Part shown: piece after piece, positions 56,037 to 64,000 of the stretch
Position numbering within the stretch: the stretch's first letter is position 1
How the letters are laid out: every line of letters starts with the position of its first letter
DNA from: Patiria miniata
Lineage: Eukaryota > Echinodermata > Asteroidea > Valvatida > Asterinidae
Direction of reading: 5' to 3'
Length of the DNA stretch: 64,000 nucleotides
NCBI RefSeq assembly: GCF_015706575.1
Contig: NW_024037051.1
Coordinates: forward strand, 2,288,600 to 2,352,599
Notes under the pieces: model-generated
Told to the model about the DNA's origin: nothing
Databases searched by the model: none
Seen by the model: the letters and a program-made list of their open reading frames with translations, nothing else
Translations under genes and position numbers: made by a program

Positions 56037-57434
56037 TGTCACCACTAACTATGAAACTTGACTTTTAAAGTGATGACCCCGGTCAAAAGAAACTAAAGTA
56101 CAAAGACAGAAAAACTGACGACGAGAAACAAGGAAATAATTCACCAATTATTATATTCATAAACTCAAACTATTTACAATATTTACAAGATCCGGACTCG
56201 TGGATCAAACTTCTCATAATCAATCTCAGTTAGGAGTTTTACTTTCTACTCCAACAACTTAGTCTACAAATTTAATTTTCTTAAGCTTAACTCGTAAATT
56301 TCTAAAAATCACAAATCTCTTACTGAGTGTACAACGACACAATTCAAATCAAATCCACTGTAGAATATGGCTCTAAAATTCAGCCGTAACTCTTGTTTAA
56401 ATTCAGCCTTAGCTCCAAATTCAATTCAAATTCAGTCCAATCAAATATAACTACTTTGGATCTAGAATCCCACCGTGACTATACCACAATTTAAAATTCA
56501 CTTCAATCAAATATCAATACTTCTGTTTGGTTCTGATAAAACTGGTTAAATCAAAGTAATCAACCTTTCGGATTAGAACGCTCAATTCGACATTCAATCA
56601 CAATTTTGTTCACACTTAATTCCTTCAAACAGCTATATCAACTTCGGTTATATTTCTTATGATTATTCCAAAAACAAAATCACAGCTTTCTGCAAAGTTA
56701 AAACTTTACAATTTTAAACCGAGGCACTTTCCTTAGTAGAGGGTCTCGTCTCCGTGCACCTTTCCAGCTGACGGGTCAATCGGCACGGGACACACTATGT
56801 ACAGACTGACATCGTAGTCGTTCTGCAGTCGTTACTATTCATCATGCATGAACCCAACTCGTACTTTGAGGTTTCCGGCCATCTACAATATAAAACAGTT
56901 ACCGAAACCCATCCTATTTTGTTCTAAAATTACAGTATATCCATAAATCTCAAGATGTCAAGTATATAGTTAGACTTCGTGTCAAGGGTTGCACTTCATC
57001 TCAAGGTATCATTTCAAGCACTTTTTACCAAAAAATTATTATTCTTAACAATCACAATCAATTGGTATAAACTACAGATTCTAATTGTTGGAAGTTGAGA
57101 AATAATATTAAATACAACACTTACGTTATTTCTTCATTATGATGCTTGTGAAGGCTGAGTGTTGCTATGAGCGTGGTCTACAGGACCGGGAAGGTGGCTT
57201 TTAGCCTTGCCCAGACTATTTTGGCACTGTTTTGCCAAACTGGGGGGATCAGACAAGATCGGTGGCAGATTTCACCGATTTTCTGACGAAAACCTGCTGT
57301 ATCAGACGTCTCCTAGCAAGATGGTACCGGTCTCTTGTCACACTCAGCTCAGATCTCTCAAATTTGTTGGTGTGTCTTCTCTCTCGATCAGAGAATGCAC
57401 TCCTCAGAAAACGCACACAACTCTACTTGACAAC
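56037..57434 (-). repeat. 5' LTR of the minus-strand element (outer end missing)
   Basis: Reverse complement of 48136-49539 with few differences. The terminal 300 bp containing the TGTCAC start are lost at about 57434, where the sequence jumps to another LTR segment. Confidence 0.8.
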
Positions 57435-57523
57435 AAAAAGAAACTAAAGTACAAGACAGAAAGAACTGACGACGAGAAACAAGGAAATAATTCACCAATT
57501 AATTATATTCATAAACTCAAACT
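57435..57523 (-). repeat. Repeated LTR segment at the right border
   Basis: Repeats about 56087-56172 (AAGAAACTAAAGTACA to CATAAACTCAAACT) and then joins the satellite at CAATGCC. The join is not a normal LTR end. Confidence 0.7.
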
Positions 57524-59522
57524 CAATGCCAGTAGAACCCTATGTGCCAGTCAGTCTAACAGCCGTGCCTGCAAGCGCCGCGACGCGAACTTCGTATATC
57601 GCGGTCTAACGGTACCTTAACCAGGGAAGTTCTGCCACACTATACTTGTTCGGAAGCTTGTTATCAGGCCAACAAGCTGGCAAAAGGACAGGTCTTGAAA
57701 CCCAGTACTTGCGGAGAAAATTTAAGATATAGCGCATCAATGCCAGTAGAACCCCTATGTGCAGTCAGTCTAACAGCCATGCCTGCAAGCGCCCGCGACA
57801 CGAACTTCGTATATCGCGGTCTAACGGTACCTTAACCTGGGAAGTTCTGCACAAACTATACCTTGTTCGGAAGCTTGTGATCAGGCCAACAAGCTGGCAA
57901 AAGGACAGGTCTTGAAACCCAGTACTTGCGGAGAAAATTTAAGATATAGCGCATCAATGCCAGTAGAACCCCTATGTGCAGTCAGTCTAACAGCCGTGCC
58001 TGCAAGCGCCCGCGACTCGAACTTCGTATATCGCAGTCTAACGGTACCTTAACCTGGGAAGTTCTGCACAAACTATACCTTGTTCGGAAGCTTGTTATCA
58101 GGCCAACAAGCTGGCAAAAGGACGGTCTTGAAACCCAGTAACTTGCGGAGAAAATTTAAGATATAGCGCATGAATGCCAGTAGAACCCTATGTGCAGTCA
58201 GTCTAACAGCCATGCCTGCAAGCGCCCGCGACACGAACTTCGTATATATCGCGGTCTAACGGTGCCTTAACCTGGGAAGTTCTGCACAAACTATACCTTG
58301 TTCGGAAGCTTGTGATCAGGCCAACAAGCTGGCAAAAGGACAGGTCTTGCAGCCCAGTACTTGCGGAGAAAATTTAAGATATAGCGCATCAATGCCAGTA
58401 GAACCCCTATGTGCAGTCAGTTAACACAGCCATGCCTGCAAGCGCCCTCGACACGAACTTCGTATATCGCGGCCTAACGGTACCTTAACCTGGGAAGTTC
58501 TGCACAAACTATACCTTGTTTGGAAGTTTGTGATCAGGCCAACAAGTCGGCAAAAGGACAGGACTTGAAACCCAGTACTTGCGGAGAAAATGTAAAATAT
58601 AGCGCATCAATGCCAGTATAGTACCCCTATGTGCAGTCAGTCTAACAGCCATGCCTGCAAGCGCCCGCGACACGAACTTCGTATATCGCGGCCTAACGGT
58701 ACCTTAACCTGGGAAGTTCTGCACAAACTATACTTGTTCGGAAGCTTGTGATCAGGCCAAAAAGCTGGCAAAAGACAGGTCTTGAAACCCAGTACTTGCG
58801 GAGAAAATTTAAGATATAGCGCATCAATGCCAGTAGAACCCCTATGTGCAGTCAGTCTACCAGCCATGCCTGCAAGCGCCCACGACACGAACTTCGTATA
58901 TCGCGGCCTAACGGTACCTTAACCTGGGAAGTTCTGCACACAATACCTTGTTTCGGAAGCTTGTGATCAGGCCAACAAGCTGGCAAAAGGACAGGTTTTG
59001 AAACCCAGTACTTGCGGAGAAAATTCAGATATAGCGCATCAATGCCAGTAGTACCCCTATGTGCAGTCAGTCTAACAGCCATGCCTGCAAGCGCCCGCGA
59101 AACGAACTTCGTATATCGCGGCCTAACGGTACCTTAACATAGGAAGTTCTGCACAAACTATACCTTGTTCGGAAGCTTGTGATCAGGCCAACAAGCTGGC
59201 AAAAGGACAGATCTTGAAACTCACTACTTGCGGAGAAAATTGAAGATATAGCGCATCAATGCCAGTATAACCCCTATGTGCAGTCAGTCTAACAGCCATG
59301 CCTGCAAGCGCCCGCGACACGAACTTCGTATATCGCGGTCTAACGGTGCCTTAACCTGGGAAGTTCTGCACAAACTATACCTTGTTTCGGAAGCTTGTGA
59401 TCAGGCCAACAAGCTGGCAAAAGGACACGTCTTGCAGCCCAGTACTTGCGGAGAAAAATTTAAAATATAGCGCATCAATGCCAGTAGAAACCCCTATGTG
59501 CAGTCAGTCTAACAGCCATGCC
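57524..59522 (-). repeat. 217-bp satellite, minus orientation (right of retroelement)
   Basis: About nine monomers continuing the orientation, and nearly the phase, of 47253-47829: the left border stops at AAGATATA and this part resumes at CAATGCC, with about 6 bp of monomer missing between. Variants such as CTTGCAGCCCAGTACTTGCG (58347 and 59428) match plus-array variants. Confidence 0.9.
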
Positions 59523-62500
59523 TTGTTGACCTGATCACAGCATCCGAACAAGGTATAGTTTGTGCAGAACTTCCCAGGTTAAGTACCGTTAGGCGGCGAT
59601 ATACGAAGTTCGTGTCGCGGGCGCTTGCAAGCATGGCTGTTAGACTGACTGCACATGGGGTTCTACTGGCATTGATGCGCTATATTTTAAATTTTCTCCG
59701 CAAGTACTGGGCTGCAAGACCTGTCCTTTTGCCAGCTTGTTGGCCTGATCACAAGCTTCCGAACAAGGTATAGTTTGTGCAGAACTTCCCAGGTTAAGGT
59801 ACCGTTAGACCGCGATATACGAAGTTCGCGTCGCGAGCGCTTGCAGGCACGGCTGTTAGACTGACTGCACATAGGGTTTCTACTGGCATAGATGCGCTAT
59901 ATCTTAAATTTCTCCGCAAGTTCTGGTTATCAAGACCTGTCCTTTTGCCAGCTTGTTGGCCTGATCACAAGCTTCCGAACAAGTATAGTTTGTGCAGAAC
60001 TTCCCAGGTTAAGGTACCGTTAGACCGCGATATACGAAGTTCGTGTCGCGGGCGTTGCAGGCATGGCTGTTAGACTGACTGCACATAGGGGTTCTACTGG
60101 CATTGATGCACTATATCTTGAATTTTCTCCGCAAGTCGTGGGTTTCAAGACCTGTCCTTTTGCCAGCTTGTTGGCCTGATCACAAGCTTCCGAACAAGGT
60201 ATAGTATGTGCAGAAACTTTCCAGGTTAAGGTTCCGTTAGGCCGCGATATACGAAGTTCGTGTCGCGGGCGCTTGCAGGCATGGCTGTTAGACTGACTGC
60301 ACATAGGGGTTCTACTGGTATTGATGCGCTATATCTTAAATTGTCTCCGTAAGTACTGGGTTTAAAGACCTGTCCTTTTGCAAGCTTGTTGGCCTGATCA
60401 CAAGCTTCCGAACAAGGTATAGTTTTGTGCAGAACTTCCCAGGTTAAGGTACCGTTAGACCGCGATATACGAAGTTCGTGTCGCGGGCGCTTGCAGGCAT
60501 GGCTGTTAGACTGACTGCACATAGGGGTTCTACTGGCATTGATGCGCTATATCTTAAATTTTCTCCGCAAGTACTGGGTTTCAAGACCTGTCCTTTTGCC
60601 AGCTTGTTGGCCTGATCACAGCTTCCGAACAAGGTATAGTTTGTGCAGAACTTCCCAGGTTAAGGTACCGTTAGACCGCGATATACGAAGTTCGTTTCGC
60701 GGGCGCTTGCAGGCATGGCTGTTAGACTGACTGCACATAGGGGTTCTACTGGCATTGATGCGCTATATCTTGAATTTTCTCCGCAAGTACTGGGTTTTAA
60801 GACCTGTCCTTTTGCCAGCTTGTTGGCCTGATCACAAGCTTCCGAACAAGGTATAGTTTGTGCAGAACTTCCCAAGTTAAGGTACCGTTAGGCCGCGATA
60901 TACGAAGTTCGTGTCGCGGGCGCTTGCAGGCATGGCTGTTAGACTGACTGCACATAGGGGTTCTACTGGCATTGATGAGCTATATCTTAAATTTTTCTCC
61001 GCAAGTACTGGGTTTCAAGACCAGTTCTTTTGCCAGCTTGTTGGCCTAATCACAAGCTTCCGAACAAGGTATAGTTTGTGCAGAACTTTCCCAGGTTAAG
61101 GTACCGTTAGGCCGCGATATACGAAGTTCGTGTCGCGGGCGCTTGCAGGCATGGCTGTTAGACTGACTGCACATATGGGTTCTACTGGCATTGATGAGCT
61201 ATATCTTAATTTTTCCCCGCAAGTACTGGGTTCAAGACCTGTTCTTTTGCCAGCTTGTTGGCCTGATCACAAGCTTCCGAACAAGGTATAGTTTTGTGCA
61301 GAACTTCCCAGGTTAAGGTACCGTTAGACCGCGATATACGAAGTTCGCGTCGCGGGCGCTTGCAGGCATGGCTGTTAGACTGACCACATAGGGGTTCTAC
61401 TGGCATTGATGCGCTATATCTTGAATTTTCTCCGCAAGTACTATGTTTCAAGACCTGTCCTTTTGCCAGCTTGTTGGCCTGATCACAAGCTTCCGAACAA
61501 GGTATAGTTTGTGCAGAACTTCCCAGGTTAAGGTACCGTTAGACCGCGATATACGATCGTTGTCGCGGGCGCTTGCAGGCATGGCTGTTAGACTGACTGC
61601 ACATAGGGGTTCTACTGGCATTGATGCGCTATATCTTAACTTATTTTCTCCGCAAGTACTGGGTTTCAAGACCTGTCCTTTTGCCAGCTTGTTGGCCTGA
61701 TAACAAGCTTCCGAACAAGGTATAGTTTGTGCAGAACTTCCCAGGTTAAGGTACCGTTTAGACCGCGATATACGAAGTTCGCGTCGCGGGCGCTTGCAGG
61801 CATGGCTGTTAGACTGACTGCACATAAGGGTTCTACTGGCATTGATGCGCTATATCTTAAATTTTCTCTGCAAGTACTTGGGTTTCAAGACCTGTCCTTT
61901 TGCGAGCTTGTTGGCCTGATCACAAGCTTCCGAACAAGGTATAGTTTTGCAGAACTTCCAGGTTAGGTACCGTTAGGCCGCGATATACGAAGTTCGTGTC
62001 GCGGGGCGCTTGCAGGCATGGCTGTTAGACTGACTGCACATATGGGTACTATACTGGCATTGATGCGCTATATCTTAAATTTTCTCCGCAAGTACTGGGT
62101 TTCAAGACCTTGTCCTTTTGCCAGCTTGTTTGGCCTGATCACAAGCTTCCGAACAAGGTATAGTTTGTGCAGAACTTCCCAGGTTAAGGGTACCGTTAAG
62201 CCGCAATATACGAAGTTCGTGTCGTCGCGGGCGCTTGCAGGCACGGCTGTTAGACTGACTGCACATAGGGGTTCTACTGGCATAGATGCGCTATATCTTA
62301 AATTTTCTCCGCAAGTTCTGGTTATCAAGACCTGTCCTTTTGCCAGCTTGTTGGCCTGATCACAAGCTTCCGAACAAGGTATAGTTTGTGCAGAACTTCC
62401 AGGTTAAGGTACCAAGGCCGCGATAACGAAGTTCGTGTCGCGGGCGCTTGCAGGCATGGCTGTTAGACTGACTGCACATAGGGGTTCTACTGGCATTGAT

Positions 62501-64000
62501 GCCCTATATCTTGAATTTTTCTCCCCCGCAAATAGGGGTTTCAAGACCTGTCCTTTTGCCAGCTTGTTGGCCTGATCACAAGCTTCCGAACAAGGTATAG
62601 TTTGTGCAGAACTTCCCAGGTTAAGGTACCGCGTTAGACCGCGATATACGAAGTTCGTGTCGCGGGCGCTTGCAGGCATGGCTGTTAGACTGACTGCACA
62701 TAGGGTTTCTACTGGCATTGATGCGCTATATCTTGAATTTTCTCCGCAAGTACTGAGTTTCAAGACCTGTCCTTTTGCCAGGCTTGTTGGCCTGATCACA
62801 AGCTTCCGAACAAGGTATAGTTTGTGCAGAACTTCCCAGGTTAAGGTACCGTTTGATTAGACCGCGATATACGAGTTCGTGTGTCGCGGGCGTTTGCAGG
62901 CATGGCTGTTAGACTGACTGCACATAGGGGTTCTACTGGCATTGATGCACTATAATCTTGAATTTTCTCCGCAAGTTACTGGGTTTCAAGACCTGTCCTT
63001 TTGCCAGCTTGTTGGCCTGATCACAAGCTTCCGAACAAGGTATAGTATGTGCAGAACTTTCTAGGTTAAGGTTCCGTTAGGCTGCGATATACGAAGTTCG
63101 TGTCGCGGGCGCTTGCAGGCATGGCTGTTAGACTGACTGCACATAGGGGTTCTACTGTATTGATGCGCTATATCTTAAATTTTCTCCGCAAGTACTGGGT
63201 TTCAAGACCTGTCCTTTTGCAAGCTTGTTGGCCTGATCACAAGCTTCCGAACAAGGTATAGTTTGTGCAGAACTTCCCAGGTTAAGGTACCGTTAGACCG
63301 CGATATACGAAGTTCGTGTCGCGGGCGCTTGCAGGCATGGCTGTTAGAACTGACTGCACATAGGGGTTCTACTGGCATTGATGCGCTATATCTTAAATTT
63401 TCTCCGCAAGTACTGGGTTTCAAGACCTGTCCTTTTGCCAGCTTGTTGGCCTGATCACAAGCTTCCGAACAAGGTATATGTTTGTGCAGAACTTCCCAGG
63501 TTAAGGTACCCGTTAGACCGCGATATACGAAGTTCGTGTCGCGGGGCGCTTGCAGGCAATGGCTGTTAGACTGACTGCACATAGGGGTTCTACTGGCATT
63601 GATGCGCTATATCTTGAATTTTCTCCGCAGTACTGGGTTTTAAGACCTGTCCTTTTGCCAGCTGTTGGCCTGATCACAAGCTTTCGAACAAGGTATAGTT
63701 TGTGCAGAACTTCCCAAGTTAAGGTACCGTTAGGCCGCGATATACGAAGTTCGAGTCGCGGGCGCTTGCAGGCATGGCTGTTAGACTGACTGCACATAGG
63801 GTTCTACTGGCATTGATGAGCTATATCTTAAATTTTCCCCGCAAGTACTGGTTTCAAGACCTGGTTCTTTTGCCAGCTTGTTTGGCCTGATCACAAGCTT
63901 CCGAACAAGGTATAGTTTGTGCAGAACTTCCCAGGTTAAGGTACCGTTAGACCGCGATATACGAAGTTCCGCGTCGCGGGCGCTTGCAGGCATGGCTGTT
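59523..64000 (+). repeat. 217-bp satellite, plus orientation, to window end
   Basis: About 20 monomers. The switch at 59520 joins CAGCCATGCC (minus) to TTGTTGACCTGATCAC (plus). The first monomers repeat the rare variants of 45655-45900 in the same order (GACCTGATCAC with CATCCG, TTAGGCGGCGATA, CTTGCAAGCATGG, GGGCTGCAAGACC), so the block is a segmental copy. The array continues past the window. Confidence 0.9.

Larger units (their letters stand above)
47830..57523. mobile_element. Gmr1-like Ty3/gypsy retroelement block with inverted 5' end
   Basis: A 9.7-kb block interrupting one satellite monomer. From left to right: plus-strand LTR (47830-49539), damaged PBS, leader and gag start (to 49950), LTR scraps (49951-50073), a truncated minus-strand 3' LTR (50074-51076), PPT, RNase H, RT, integrase, protease, gag, PBS and 5' LTR (to about 57434), then a repeated LTR scrap to 57523. 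In the minus-strand reading direction the pol order is protease, integrase, RT, RNase H. Ordinary Ty3/gypsy elements have integrase last; the order seen here defines the Gmr1-like group, described from deuterostomes. Every frame is broken by indels, so this copy cannot be autonomous as assembled. No envelope-like frame is seen. Confidence 0.85.

Noticed and set aside
47830..57523. Endogenous retrovirus with an envelope gene.
   Set aside because: Between RNase H and the LTR there are only about 55 bp, so there is no room for an envelope frame, and none is seen elsewhere in the block.
41839..64000. Open frames on both strands of the 217-bp satellite (MCSQSNSHACKRPRHELRIS and similar).
   Set aside because: Both strands and several frames are equally open, which reflects repeat composition. 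Indels shift them constantly.
41839..64000. TATACGAAGTT in each 217-bp monomer, matching part of a loxP arm.
   Set aside because: An 11-base coincidence; the spacer and the second arm do not match, and no recombinase gene is present.
19580..64000. CRISPR-like periodic repeats.
   Set aside because: The whole monomer repeats with no unique spacers, the period is 165-217 bp, and the context is eukaryotic.

Overview
The window looks like a piece of an invertebrate deuterostome genome (echinoderm, hemichordate or cephalochordate grade). The evidence is multi-exon genes with GT-AG introns, AATAAA signals, many small TIR elements, long satellites, and an LTR retroelement whose pol order (integrase before reverse transcriptase) matches the Gmr1-like clade known from deuterostomes. 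No prokaryotic feature is seen. The species cannot be named from sequence alone.

Left part (1-17.7 kb): two direct-repeat copies of a gene for a GH3-domain protein, the adenylate-forming acyl-acid amido synthetase fold; animal members such as GHDC have no established reaction. Copy A (1-11277) enters at the window edge and is open in every exon present. Copy B (13771-17530) has its first exon and two N-terminal hydrophobic segments, but a 1-nt deletion breaks exon 2 and a 226-bp deletion removes exon 4, which carries nucleotide-binding motif III. Intron 4 of copy A is swollen by about 8.6 kb of nested elements absent from copy B: a foldback element, a composite TIR element (2190-10303), a 425-bp Harbinger-like insertion, four tandem 1119-bp units, and mariner-like and pogo-like MITEs. 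A decayed gypsy-type integrase lies between the genes.

Middle (17.8-41.3 kb): a foldback hairpin, 1.2 kb of unremarkable AT-rich DNA, then about 21.7 kb of an AT-rich satellite with a 165-bp monomer (about 130 copies). It contains a 12-monomer higher-order repeat of about 1976 bp and becomes more degenerate towards its right edge. A 500-N assembly gap follows (41339-41838).

Right part (41.8-64 kb): a second, unrelated satellite with a monomer of about 217 bp and a GC-rich dyad. Its orientation runs plus (41839-47252), minus (47253-47829), minus (57524-59522), plus (59523-64000). One minus-strand monomer is interrupted by a 9.7-kb block of Gmr1-like retroelement. The block holds a plus-strand LTR + leader + gag start, followed by a minus-strand element (truncated LTR, RNase H, RT, integrase, protease, gag, PBS, LTR). 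All reading frames of the element are broken. Single-base indels are common throughout 41.8-64 kb, so some breaks may be assembly errors. Nothing in the window looks like an operon or a defence system. The most unusual items are the Gmr1-like inverted block inside an orientation-switching satellite and the GH3 duplicate that has lost its motif III exon.
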